From JACJYC01 sp964558465 (GTDB lineage: Bacteria > Bacteroidota > Bacteroidia > Chitinophagales > Saprospiraceae): a stretch of DNA of 64,000 nucleotides. The stretch is taken from the NCBI GenBank assembly GCA_964558465.1, contig CAZLEF010000001.1, forward strand, positions 186,001 to 250,000, read 5' to 3'. The notes beneath the pieces are model-generated. The model worked only from the letters and a program-made list of their open reading frames with translations, was not told the DNA's origin and did no database searches. The position numbers and the translations under genes were made by a program. Positions 32,739 to 41,547 of the stretch are shown here, piece after piece (positions within the stretch are counted from its first letter, which is position 1; each line of letters begins with the position of its first letter).

Positions 32739-35624
32739 CTATGAATGGTGTGTTAAACCCACGGATAGTTCTGTTTTCAAAAACCGGCCGGTATGGCTTT
32801 CCGGATGTTCTGCAACCTCCTCCGGGGCGCCCATGCATACGATCCGTCCGCCGCGGTGGCCGCCTTCAGGGCCAATGTCGATCACATAATCGGCCACCTT
32901 GATCACGTCCATATTGTGTTCGATAACAATGACGGTATTGCCCTTTTCAACCAATTTGTTCAAAACGGCGAGCAAATGGCGAATATCTTCGAAATGGAGG
33001 CCTGTCGTCGGTTCATCCAGGATGTACAAAGTTTGACCGGTGTCTCTTTTGGACAGCTCTTCTGCCAGTTTCACCCGCTGGGCTTCGCCCCCGGACAGGG
33101 TGGTCGCCTGCTGGCCAAGTGTGATATACCCCAACCCGACTTCGTCAAGTGTACGCAATTTTCTGTATATGGAGGGTATGTTTTGAAAAAATTCTACGGC
33201 TTGCGCCACGGGCATATCCAGTACATCATTGATGGATTTGCCTTTATACAATACTTCAAGCGTTTCCCGGTTGTAGCGGCGGCCCATGCATTTTTCGCAT
33301 TCCACGTAAACATCCGGCAAAAAATTCATTTCGATCACCCGAAGTCCCGACCCTTCGCAAACGTCGCAACGCCCGCCTTTTACGTTGAAGGAGAACCGCC
33401 CGGGTTTGTAACCCCGTATCCTGGATTCCGGCAATTCGGAAAAAATCTTCCGGATATCTGTAAAGACGCCGGTGTAGGTTGCGGGGTTGGACCGCGGGGT
33501 TCGCCCGATCGGCGACTGGTCGATCTCGATCACTTTATCCAGGTGTTCCAACCCTTTGATGCTTTCGTAGGGCAATGGCTTTTTCAGGCTGCGGTAAAAA
33601 TGCTGCCGCAGGATCGGATAAAGGGTTTCGTTGATCAGAGAAGATTTTCCGCTGCCCGAAACACCGGCGATACAAATAAAAACCCCCAGCGGGAACCTTA
33701 CATCCAGGTTTTTCAGGTTGTTCCCGGCAGCGCCGGCGATCTCCAGGAAATGACCGTTGCCTGTTCTTCTTTCCCGGGGAACTTCGATCATTTTGCGGTT
33801 GCTGAGGTAATCTGCTGTCAGGGAATCCCTGCGAATGAATTCAGAAGGTATGCCCGTCGCCACTAACTCTCCGCCGTGTGCGCCGGCGCCCGGCCCCAGG
33901 TCGATCAGGTAATCAGAGGCCATCATGATGTCCTTGTCGTGTTCTACCACGATCACGCTGTTGCCGATATCCGTCAATTCGCGCAAAGCTTCTATCAGTT
34001 TCTGATTGTCGCGCTGATGCAAGCCGATGCTGGGCTCGTCGAGGATATAGGTGATGCCGGTCAATTGCGACCCGATCTGGGTGGCGAGCCTGATCCGCTG
34101 GGATTCTCCGCCCGAAAGGGTGCGGGCCGGCCGGTTGAGCGACAAGTAATCCAGGCCTACATGGAGCAGAAAACCCAGCCTGAAACGGATTTCCTTGATG
34201 ATATCACGGGCGATCAACAACTGGCGCTCCTGCAAGCGGCTGTCCAGGCCTTCCATCCAGACATAGAGGTCTGTGAGGTCCATTTCCGTCAGTTCGGAAA
34301 TATTTTTTCCGTCAATCAGAAAATAAAGGGATTCCTTCCTCAGGCGTTTTCCCTTGCACTCGGGGCAATCATCGATGGTCATGAACTCTTCCACCCAACT
34401 CCTGACTTTTTCCGAAGAAGAATTTTCGTACCAGTGTTCCAGCATTTTCACCAGGCCGTTGTAGGCAAGGTCATAACTGTAATCGCCGCCGGCATATTCC
34501 ATTTTAATGCTCAGCTGGCTGTCGCCGCCGTACAGTATGATCTGCATGGCTTCAGGCGGGATCTCATTGACAGGGGTTGAAAAAGAAAAATGATACTTTT
34601 TCGCCAAAGCGCGCAATTGTTTGAACACAAAGTTCTCGCGCGCTTCTCCCAACGGGGCGAGACCGCCTTCATTGATGTTTTTGGCGCCGTCCGGGATCAC
34701 CTTCTCCAGGTCAACCGCGTTGATCTGCCCGAGTCCTTTACAATTCGGGCAGGCGCCGTAGGGGGAGTTGAAGGAAAAGGAATTGGGCGAGGGTTCCTCG
34801 TAGGAAACTCCTGAAGTGGGGTCCATAAGGTGTTTGCTGAAGGTATGAACTTTCTCCTCATCGGCCGCCAGGACAAAAACCAGGCCGTTACCCATTTTCA
34901 GGGCAGTCTGGAGAGAACCGGTCAGTCTGTCTTTCCGATCCGCCCCGACTTTCAACCGGTCGACCACCAATTCGATATCGTGGATCTTATACCGGTCGAC
35001 CTGCAGGCCGGCAGTCAGTTCGATGATCTCCCCATCCACCCGCACTTTGCTGTAACCTTGTTTTCGAACCTGCTCGAACAGTTCCCGGTAATGTCCTTTT
35101 CTGCCCCTGACCAGCGGCGCAAGCAGCGTGATCATTTGCCCGTCGAATTCATTGAACAGGCGTTCTTTCATCTGCTCTTCCGTATAGCGCACCATTTTCT
35201 CCCCTGTGACATGGGAGAAAGCTTCGGCTGTACGGGCAAAAAGGAGCCTGAAAAAGTCGTATACTTCGGTTACTGTTCCTACCGTAGAACGCGGGTTGCG
35301 GCTGGTGGTTTTTTGTTCGATTGAAATGACCGGGCTCAAGCCGGTGATCTGCTCAACTTCCGGACGTTCCATCTCACCGATGAACTGCCGGGCATAGGCC
35401 GAAAAAGTCTCCATGTACCGCCGTTGCCCTTCGGCATAGATTGTGTCGAAAGCAAGCGATGATTTGCCGCTTCCGCTGATCCCGGTCACCACCACCAGTT
35501 TGTTGCGGGGGATGCGTACATCGATATCTTTCAGATTATGCTCTCTGGCGCCGATGACACTGATGTAATCCTCCGCATTGTTGATATCCGGATCCGGTAG
35601 GTTGACGATATTTTTTTCTGCCAT
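32739..35624 (-). CDS. uvrA: Excinuclease ABC subunit A
   Basis: 961 residues from the ATG at 35624 (MAEKNIVNLPDPD), chosen over a GTG 12 codons upstream. Two ABC ATPase modules with Walker A GISGSGKSSLAFDT and GVSGSGKSSLINET and ABC signatures LSGGESQRIRLATQ and LSGGEAQRVKLAEE are present. The zinc-binding CPNCKGLG, CPECKGKR, and CDVCEGSG...CEKCMGRRYN clusters are complete. UvrA loads UvrB on damaged DNA in nucleotide excision repair; uvrB is in this window about 18 kb away and on the other strand. It is directly downstream of the MoxR gene (36-nt spacer) but functionally unrelated. Confidence 0.97.
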   Translation of the reverse strand: MAEKNIVNLPDPDINNAEDYISVIGAREHNLKDIDVRIPRNKLVVVTGISGSGKSSLAFDTIYAEGQRRYMETFSAYARQFIGEMERPEVEQITGLSPVISIEQKTTSRNPRSTVGTVTEVYDFFRLLFARTAEAFSHVTGEKMVRYTEEQMKERLFNEFDGQMITLLAPLVRGRKGHYRELFEQVRKQGYSKVRVDGEIIELTAGLQVDRYKIHDIELVVDRLKVGADRKDRLTGSLQTALKMGNGLVFVLAADEEKVHTFSKHLMDPTSGVSYEEPSPNSFSFNSPYGACPNCKGLGQINAVDLEKVIPDGAKNINEGGLAPLGEARENFVFKQLRALAKKYHFSFSTPVNEIPPEAMQIILYGGDSQLSIKMEYAGGDYSYDLAYNGLVKMLEHWYENSSSEKVRSWVEEFMTIDDCPECKGKRLRKESLYFLIDGKNISELTEMDLTDLYVWMEGLDSRLQERQLLIARDIIKEIRFRLGFLLHVGLDYLSLNRPARTLSGGESQRIRLATQIGSQLTGITYILDEPSIGLHQRDNQKLIEALRELTDIGNSVIVVEHDKDIMMASDYLIDLGPGAGAHGGELVATGIPSEFIRRDSLTADYLSNRKMIEVPRERRTGNGHFLEIAGAAGNNLKNLDVRFPLGVFICIAGVSGSGKSSLINETLYPILRQHFYRSLKKPLPYESIKGLEHLDKVIEIDQSPIGRTPRSNPATYTGVFTDIRKIFSELPESRIRGYKPGRFSFNVKGGRCDVCEGSGLRVIEMNFLPDVYVECEKCMGRRYNRETLEVLYKGKSINDVLDMPVAQAVEFFQNIPSIYRKLRTLDEVGLGYITLGQQATTLSGGEAQRVKLAEELSKRDTGQTLYILDEPTTGLHFEDIRHLLAVLNKLVEKGNTVIVIEHNMDVIKVADYVIDIGPEGGHRGGRIVCMGAPEEVAEHPESHTGRFLKTELSVGLTHHS

Positions 35625-35660
35625 GATCATCTGAAAATAGTAGGCCCAACTTAAACCCAC

Positions 35661-36665
35661 TTATCGCGGAACTTCGATTTTTTTGAGAATGTCCCGTATT
35701 ACATCCCGGATATCGATGCCCTCCATTTCCTTTTCAGGCGTGAGGATGATCCGGTGATTGAGCGCCGGAAAGGCCACGTACTGGATATCGTCGGGGGTTA
35801 CAAAATCGCGCCCGCTCAGGGCAGCGGCTGCCTTTGCGGTCCGGAGGATCGCCATGGACGCTCTCGGCGACGCTCCCAGAAAAAGGTCGCCGTTATTCCG
35901 GGTATCGTGCACAATAGCGGCGATATAGTCCATCAGCTCCTCGCGGATAAAAACCTGTTCGACCAGGCTTTGGCATTCTTTCAATTCCTGTGCAGAAAAA
36001 ACGGGGTTTACCTCAGCCGCTTTTGCCAGGCGGAAATCGTTTTGAAACCGCCTTAAAATGGCTTTTTCGTCGGCCAGGCCGGGATAATGAATATTAATTT
36101 TCAGCAGGAACCTGTCCAGTTGGGCTTCAGGCAGTTTGTAGGTTCCTTCCTGTTCGATGGGGTTTTGAGTTGCCACGACAAAGAAGGGAAACTCCATCGG
36201 GTAGGTTTCGCCGTCGACGGTCACCTGGTATTCTTCCATAACCTCAAACAGGGCGGATTGGGTTTTGGCAGGCGCCCGGTTGATCTCATCGATCAGGATG
36301 ATATTGGAAAAAACCGGCCCGGCGTTAAAAAAGAACTCCGACTCTTTTACGTTGAACACGGTTGTACCCAGCACGTCGCTCGGCATCAGGTCGGGTGTAA
36401 ACTGGATCCGGGAGAATTCCACCGAAACCGTTTTGGCCAGCAATTTGGCAGTCAGGGTTTTAGCGATACCCGGAACCCCCTCGATCAGTACATGGCCGCC
36501 GGCCAGCAAGGCCAGCAGCAGTTGTTCAATAAATTCATCCTGCCCGATGATCACCTTCCGAAGTTCTGCTTTGATCTTTTCAGAAGCTTGCCGCAACGGC
36601 CCGATGTCAATTCTGGGGCGATAAAACGGCGGCGGCGGCGGGAAGGGGGTGTCTTCGATATGCAT
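35661..36665 (-). CDS. MoxR-family AAA+ ATPase
   Basis: 334 residues. Walker A is GVPGIAKT at 63-70, Walker B is IILIDEINRAPAK, the sensor region has VVATQNPIEQEGTYKLPEAQLDRFLLKI, and the C-terminal lid has GASPRASMAILRTAKA. An unusual proline run (PFPPPPPFYRP) precedes the ATPase fold. MoxR proteins act as chaperones for assembling or activating membrane or metalloprotein partners, often with a VWA protein. Here it ends the operon SpoIIM-like, DUF4129, DUF4350, MoxR. I find no DUF58 or VWA gene next to it. Confidence 0.95.
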   Translation of the reverse strand: MHIEDTPFPPPPPFYRPRIDIGPLRQASEKIKAELRKVIIGQDEFIEQLLLALLAGGHVLIEGVPGIAKTLTAKLLAKTVSVEFSRIQFTPDLMPSDVLGTTVFNVKESEFFFNAGPVFSNIILIDEINRAPAKTQSALFEVMEEYQVTVDGETYPMEFPFFVVATQNPIEQEGTYKLPEAQLDRFLLKINIHYPGLADEKAILRRFQNDFRLAKAAEVNPVFSAQELKECQSLVEQVFIREELMDYIAAIVHDTRNNGDLFLGASPRASMAILRTAKAAAALSGRDFVTPDDIQYVAFPALNHRIILTPEKEMEGIDIRDVIRDILKKIEVPR

Positions 36666-36674
36666 CGTGTTTTT

Positions 36675-37961
36675 TTATTTGCTCTGTTGATAGAATTGTT
36701 CAAGGGTTTGATGAAAATGGATCAGGGTTTCATCCGGAATAATTGCCGAAGCCCGGATTTGTTCATCCAGACCCGAAATTTTATCGATCAATTGGATGTC
36801 GATTCCGGACCTGGCTGCCAGCCGGCTTTTCCAATTCTCGTCTTTCGGTTGCAATTGGTATCGCTCGCGCACATGATTGAAAAACAATTTTCCTTGTTGA
36901 AGGGCCAATTGGCGGTGATTGTTCTGAAGAAAATACAACCGGCCAATGGTCGAAATGAATTCAAGGGATGTATTCGTGTTCGGTTCCAGCACCGGAATGA
37001 CGCGTTGTTTTCGCCTCGCCCTGAAGATCATATACAACAGCCCCATCGCCAGGATCAGGTACCAGGCCCATGCCAGCGGCGGTTGTTTCAGGATAAACTG
37101 CAGGGGGCTCTCGCTGCTGATGAACCTGCCGCGCGGGTCAGCCCGGTTGTTCAGGGCCCTTCCGACCGGGAGGGAAACCCGGCTATGTTCATCCCAATAA
37201 ACGTCGCCCTCCGGCAAGTGCGAAAAAACCCTGCCCGCATAATCCAGCCCTTTTTCTTCTTTTATCTGGATGTTGGTGAACAAGACCGGCGTCGTGTGCA
37301 AATATACAATGCCTTTCCCGTATTGGATCAAAGCAAAATTGACCAACGTATCATTCATCCACCCCAGGGGAACAATGCCTGATTCGGTGTCACAGACATA
37401 CATCGTATCGATATATTGCCATTCGTAAATACCCGTTTGCCCTTTGGCAGAATACGTGAACCTAAGCGGTTTGGCAGGTTTCAGGTTATCATGGGTGAGT
37501 GTAAACCTGGCAACCGAATCCGGCAGGTCGCCGTAACCCTCCCACCATATGGAATCGCATTCGGTATACAGGTAAAACATTAGGTCGTAGGGAATGGTTC
37601 GGCAAGCGATAAACGCCCGGTTCCCGTCGGCTACAAACCCCAGCAGTTGATCAACATCCTGCTCCGACATGTACATGGCTTCTCCAATGAATACATAGCT
37701 GGCTGTATCTTCAAGGATAGCGGCTTCATCTTCCAGCAACGGCAGGGAGGCGCTCAGACTGTCTTCGATGATCACCACTTCATGTTCAGGAAAATACGAA
37801 TCCAGCAATTGTCCGATGACGTAGGTGCCGTACGGATCTTTGCTGTTGTATTTGTAATGCTCGCGCCACTGATACCCCCTGGACCCTCTGGCAAAAAGGA
37901 TGAGCAGGAGCAGTGCGAGCACGCCCAGACTTGCGATCCAGATGGCAGCTTGACGGTTCAT
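36675..37961 (-). CDS. DUF4350 membrane protein
   Basis: 428 residues with an N-terminal transmembrane helix (IWIASLGVLALLLLILFAR), a periplasmic domain containing DPYGTYVIGQLLDSYFPEHEV and a D-rich ABC-type GATase1-like fold typical of DUF4350, and a second helix near 295-315 (AWYLILAMGLLYMIF) followed by a cytoplasmic C-terminal helical segment. It overlaps the DUF4129 gene by 4 nt (37958-37961), showing translational coupling. Function is unknown; the conserved neighbourhood with MoxR suggests a membrane assembly. Confidence 0.85.
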   Translation of the reverse strand: MNRQAAIWIASLGVLALLLLILFARGSRGYQWREHYKYNSKDPYGTYVIGQLLDSYFPEHEVVIIEDSLSASLPLLEDEAAILEDTASYVFIGEAMYMSEQDVDQLLGFVADGNRAFIACRTIPYDLMFYLYTECDSIWWEGYGDLPDSVARFTLTHDNLKPAKPLRFTYSAKGQTGIYEWQYIDTMYVCDTESGIVPLGWMNDTLVNFALIQYGKGIVYLHTTPVLFTNIQIKEEKGLDYAGRVFSHLPEGDVYWDEHSRVSLPVGRALNNRADPRGRFISSESPLQFILKQPPLAWAWYLILAMGLLYMIFRARRKQRVIPVLEPNTNTSLEFISTIGRLYFLQNNHRQLALQQGKLFFNHVRERYQLQPKDENWKSRLAARSGIDIQLIDKISGLDEQIRASAIIPDETLIHFHQTLEQFYQQSK

Positions 37962-38836
37962 GAAGAAACTACTACATCATTGGATTGATGAACAGATTTG
38001 ATAAACGCTTTAAACCTTGGCGTCAATTGTTCAAGGCCTTGTTTATCAGGCTTCCGGTTGCCGTACCAGGTTTGTTCATATAGCCGGGTCAGCTCGCGGA
38101 ATTCGGCATACAGCCCCGACGAAGCCATCTCGTTGAGGTAATGGCGGTTGGTTTTGTCCTTTTTCCACTTGATGACATTGCGCTGCGCCAGCGCCTGTAT
38201 GACCGCCAGGTAATAAAGCCGGACGACAAGGAGAAGATCGTCCCGGTCCAGGGCCAGCCGGATGTACCGGTCAAGGTCGGTTTCGTGGAGATTTTCCTCT
38301 ATTTTTTCCAGGTCAATTTTTTCGAATGAACCGGTGCGGGCGATCTGTTTATTGGCCGGACCAGAATTAAAACCCAGCAGTTTGTATAGAATAAAAGCCA
38401 ACAAGACCCCCCCTCCCACGATCAGGATGATATTGGCCAGCATTTTAAACCATTTGGCTTCGAAAAAGCCGAGTGACCTTTCCGGGGTTGGGGATTCATC
38501 TCCCGGAGGTTCCGCCGGAGGAGGCGCCTTCTTTTTCACCTTTTTCGTTTTGGTGCTGTAATCCAGATCCTTCACCAGACCGTTCCAGCGGCTGCGATCG
38601 AAAGGCCGGTTCTTCAGATCGGATTCCAGGTAACGCTCCCTGGGGGGCGTATCCGGGAAAATGTCTGTAAACAGCTCTTCCGTAAAATTGTAGTCATTCC
38701 CTTCCGCTTCCTCTTCAATCAAATAAGCGGGCTCCTCAACGGGTGTTTCCACCGGCGTCTGGCACAGCAACCGGCTTCCTTTCCCAGGCAGGAGGAATAC
38801 CGGCAATAACAGATATGGCAAATATTTCAACATCAT
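37958..38836 (-). CDS. DUF4129 membrane protein
   Basis: 292 residues. A hydrophobic N-terminus (LKYLPYLLLPVFLLPG) suggests export, then an acidic periplasmic stretch, one transmembrane helix near 145-165 (IILIVGGGVLLAFILYKLL), and the DUF4129 helical domain at the C-terminus (RLYYLAVIQALAQRNVIKW and REFTRLYEQTWYGNR-like). DUF4129 is a recurrent partner of MoxR/DUF4350/SpoIIM genes. It overlaps the downstream DUF4350 gene by 4 nt and follows the SpoIIM-like gene after 12 nt. Confidence 0.85.
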   Translation of the reverse strand: MMLKYLPYLLLPVFLLPGKGSRLLCQTPVETPVEEPAYLIEEEAEGNDYNFTEELFTDIFPDTPPRERYLESDLKNRPFDRSRWNGLVKDLDYSTKTKKVKKKAPPPAEPPGDESPTPERSLGFFEAKWFKMLANIILIVGGGVLLAFILYKLLGFNSGPANKQIARTGSFEKIDLEKIEENLHETDLDRYIRLALDRDDLLLVVRLYYLAVIQALAQRNVIKWKKDKTNRHYLNEMASSGLYAEFRELTRLYEQTWYGNRKPDKQGLEQLTPRFKAFIKSVHQSNDVVVSS

Positions 38837-38848
38837 CCGGGCTTCGTT

Positions 38849-40708
38849 TTATTCCCGTTCCAAACCTCTGATCGTACGGCCCCCGCCAATTTCTTCCATG
38901 CGCGTCCTTAAAGCAGGCGCTTCCCGGATCTCGACAAGGGTATAATACAGGATTCCTCCTGAAACGGCCAAAGTGGCAAACAAAAGATAGGACAAAAATA
39001 GGTAAAGTCCGGTTAACAGAACAACACTGATGTTATTCATTACGTCCTGTTCAAAGTTGATAATCCAGCCGACCAGTTCAAAAAACAGGTATACGACAGC
39101 CGTATCGGCAAGGGTCGCAAATAAAAAACTGATACAAAATGCAAGGCAAAATAAGCCGAGTCCGCGCCAATAGTCGCCGCCCGTCAGGCTTAATGCGCGC
39201 ACCAACCCGGAGAAAAGATCCCTCCCTTCCCGCTGGTTGACATAAAACCAGACCATAAAAAACACGCCGGCAAACAAAAAAACGAGGAAGGTGAGCCAGT
39301 ACTGAATGGATAAGATCAGTGAAAAAGCCACCCCCGCCAAAATCGATTTGAACAGGTCGGCAGCAACCTGATTTTTTGACTGCGTACGGCCGGCAGCAGG
39401 TTGCTCAAAACGGCGCAACCACCGCCCGATCAGGAAAGCAATCATTCCAAAGATCACCCCGTTCGCCCAGGGCAGGATCGGCGATACTTTAAAGGTCAGC
39501 AACCTCCGAAGGGATCGCGTCAACTCAAACGGCTCGGTCAGGTAATAGAACATATCCACCGGCGCCGTACTGGAAAAAAAGAAAACTGCGGCGATGACCA
39601 AAACGGTCAGCCCCGACAGAATAAGCGCCAGCCTGGAAAAGTATTTTTTATAAAAAACGAAGGTCTCCGCAAAAATTTCTCCCGGAGATTTTATCTGCCC
39701 TAAGTCGATTGCAGCGCCGGAATCAGGCGGGATCCGGGCCTCATTCCTGGCGCCGGGAAAACCCAGGGAAGCCCGCCAACGGGGATACCAGACAAAGTAA
39801 AACAATACAAAAATCAGACAAGCAGCGATAAAAAGGCCCCTGATCACGTCCGGCGTTTCTGTAAACCGGGTAAGATACCCTTCTATAAACCCGGCCAAAA
39901 TAAAGATCGGCACAATCCCCACCATGATCTTCACCCCGCGCCTGGCCGACTGCTGAAAGGCTTGCAACCGGGTAAAGGTGCCGGGAAATACCAGGCCCCG
40001 GCCAACGGTCATGCCCGCAGCCCCCGCAATGATGATGGCCGATATTTCAAGAGTTCCGTGTATCCAGATCGTGAGGAAGGATTCCCTGAAAAGACCCTGC
40101 TCCACAAAAAACCATTGAAAGGCGCCCACCATGAATCCGGTGCGGGCCACCATGATCATGGAGCCCAGCGAAAAGAAAACCCCCAGGGCGAAAGTCAGAA
40201 AAGCTACATAAAGGTTGTTGATCGTGATGCCCAGCGACATGCCGAATGCCCCCTTCTGTTTGTATACCGCCATGGGGTCGCCGGATTCGATATTGCTCCG
40301 GGTCATTTCAATATAGTCCTCCCCCATGATCACCGTAGCAAAACCAGGGTCGTAGGTACAGGACAATGCGCCTATCGCAAAACTCAGGGCAAAGATCAGA
40401 AAGGACAACCGGAGGTCGTTGCGGGCCTGATACACCAGTTCAGGTACATCGTCGGCCCAGAATGCGATAAACCGGCCCGCACGTGTTTTTTTGTTTTTGT
40501 AAATGCTGAAAAATATGCGCTGTGCAAGACCGTTTAAATAGACCCGAACCGACCGGTTGGGGTAGAAGGTCCGGGAATAGGACAGATCATCGGTGATGTG
40601 GACAAACAGGTCATTCAGCTTATCGGCATCTTTATACTGGCCGTTCAGCACCGAATCAAACTCACTCCATTTGTCTTTGTTCTGCCGAATAAAATTTGTT
40701 TCGCGCAT
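38849..40708 (-). CDS. SpoIIM-family membrane protein
   Basis: 619 residues from the ATG at 40708 (MRETNFIRQNKDKWSEFD), the usual N-terminus of Bacteroidota SpoIIM-like proteins. A much longer open frame to 41035 would overlap the divergent RDD gene and carries an unrelated sequence, so it was rejected. About ten to twelve hydrophobic segments occur; the SpoIIM signature is in the first half (FALGVFFSLGSMIMVARTG, IWIHGTLEISAIIIAGAAGM). The second half adds another multi-helix block unlike sporulation SpoIIM. This organism is not a spore former, so the name reflects homology only. Confidence 0.85.
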   Translation of the reverse strand: MRETNFIRQNKDKWSEFDSVLNGQYKDADKLNDLFVHITDDLSYSRTFYPNRSVRVYLNGLAQRIFFSIYKNKKTRAGRFIAFWADDVPELVYQARNDLRLSFLIFALSFAIGALSCTYDPGFATVIMGEDYIEMTRSNIESGDPMAVYKQKGAFGMSLGITINNLYVAFLTFALGVFFSLGSMIMVARTGFMVGAFQWFFVEQGLFRESFLTIWIHGTLEISAIIIAGAAGMTVGRGLVFPGTFTRLQAFQQSARRGVKIMVGIVPIFILAGFIEGYLTRFTETPDVIRGLFIAACLIFVLFYFVWYPRWRASLGFPGARNEARIPPDSGAAIDLGQIKSPGEIFAETFVFYKKYFSRLALILSGLTVLVIAAVFFFSSTAPVDMFYYLTEPFELTRSLRRLLTFKVSPILPWANGVIFGMIAFLIGRWLRRFEQPAAGRTQSKNQVAADLFKSILAGVAFSLILSIQYWLTFLVFLFAGVFFMVWFYVNQREGRDLFSGLVRALSLTGGDYWRGLGLFCLAFCISFLFATLADTAVVYLFFELVGWIINFEQDVMNNISVVLLTGLYLFLSYLLFATLAVSGGILYYTLVEIREAPALRTRMEEIGGGRTIRGLERE

Positions 40709-40774
40709 TTTTCTGCCGGAGATCTTGAAAAAGTCCGCATTATATGAAAATATTTGCAAATAGTTGAGGAAATC

Positions 40775-41521
40775 ATGAAAACAATAGATATACGAACAAC
40801 CCAAAATGTCGTAATCGAATACGAACTGGCCAACCCCTGGGAAAGGGTCGTCGGGTTTATTATCGATTATATCATCGTCATGGCCTTTTACGTTATCCTG
40901 ATGCTCCTCCTGGCGGCTGTGACGGATGGGAGTTTTTTCAATTCGGACATCCTGACGGGCGTACTTCTTGTGATCGTTCCCATTATCCTGTATATGCTTT
41001 ACCAGTTCGTGTCGGAAGCCATCGGCGACGGCCAATCCTTGGGCAAACGGGCTGTGGGGATCAAAGTGGTCCGGCTCGACGGCCAGGAACCCGGCCTCAC
41101 GGATTACCTTCTCCGATCCATTCTTTACCTGATCGACGCATTTGCGAGTTTGGGCATTCTGGGCTTGTTGTTCATTGTTTCTTCTGATAAATGCCAGCGG
41201 CTTGGCGATCTGACTGCCAATACGACGGTGATCCGCTCAAGGCCCAATACCCAGTTCGGCTTGTCCGAAATCCTCAGGATCAATACCCTGGACAATTATA
41301 CCCCGCGTTTCCCGGAAGTGCGCCAACTGAGCGAATCGGATATGCTGATCATCAAACAGATCCTCAACCGTTACCAGAGACACCCCAACGATGCCCACCG
41401 GTCTATTTTAAATGACCTGGTATCCCGGCTTTGCAAACAATTGGACATCCAAACGCCGCCCGCCAACAAGATCGAATTCCTGAAAACGTTGATCCGGGAT
41501 TTCATCGTCCTTACCCGGTAA
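40775..41521 (+). CDS. RDD-family membrane protein
   Basis: 248 residues from the ATG at 40775 (MKTIDIRTTQNVVIEYELANPWERVVGFIIDYI); an in-frame codon 7 residues upstream is less likely. It has three or four hydrophobic segments, the RDD motif in RVVGFIIDY and SLGKRAVGIKVVRLDG, and a cytoplasmic tail of about 90 residues. RDD proteins are common partners in SpoIIM/MoxR clusters; some are implicated in ion or substrate transport. It is divergent from the SpoIIM-like gene with a 66-nt shared promoter region. Confidence 0.88.
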   Translation: MKTIDIRTTQNVVIEYELANPWERVVGFIIDYIIVMAFYVILMLLLAAVTDGSFFNSDILTGVLLVIVPIILYMLYQFVSEAIGDGQSLGKRAVGIKVVRLDGQEPGLTDYLLRSILYLIDAFASLGILGLLFIVSSDKCQRLGDLTANTTVIRSRPNTQFGLSEILRINTLDNYTPRFPEVRQLSESDMLIIKQILNRYQRHPNDAHRSILNDLVSRLCKQLDIQTPPANKIEFLKTLIRDFIVLTR

Positions 41522-41533
41522 GGAAGGATTTAT

Positions 41534-41541
41534 TACTTTTG
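41534..41541 (+). promoter_or_regulatory. Candidate -7 element for rlmD, close to the start codon
   Basis: TACTTTTG is an exact TAnnTTTG match that ends 6 nt before the rlmD ATG, so a transcript starting at the usual distance would be leaderless or nearly so. No good -33 element was seen. Confidence 0.4.
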
Positions 41542-41547
41542 CACCCT

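Noticed and set aside
32793..35324. Plus-strand open frames of 357, 234 and 164 codons opposite uvrA
   Set aside because: Antisense shadows of a gene with strong family motifs.
36087..37382. A 431-codon open frame on the plus strand across MoxR and DUF4350
   Set aside because: It lies opposite well-supported genes and shows no domain motifs, signal peptide or promoter; the long opening is due to the codon use of the real genes.
38849..40708. Evidence of sporulation
   Set aside because: The SpoIIM-like gene sits in the MoxR cluster typical of non-sporulating Bacteroidota; no other sporulation genes are present.
40709..41035. Upstream extension of the SpoIIM-like frame
   Set aside because: It overlaps the divergent RDD gene and has no similarity to the family N-terminus.
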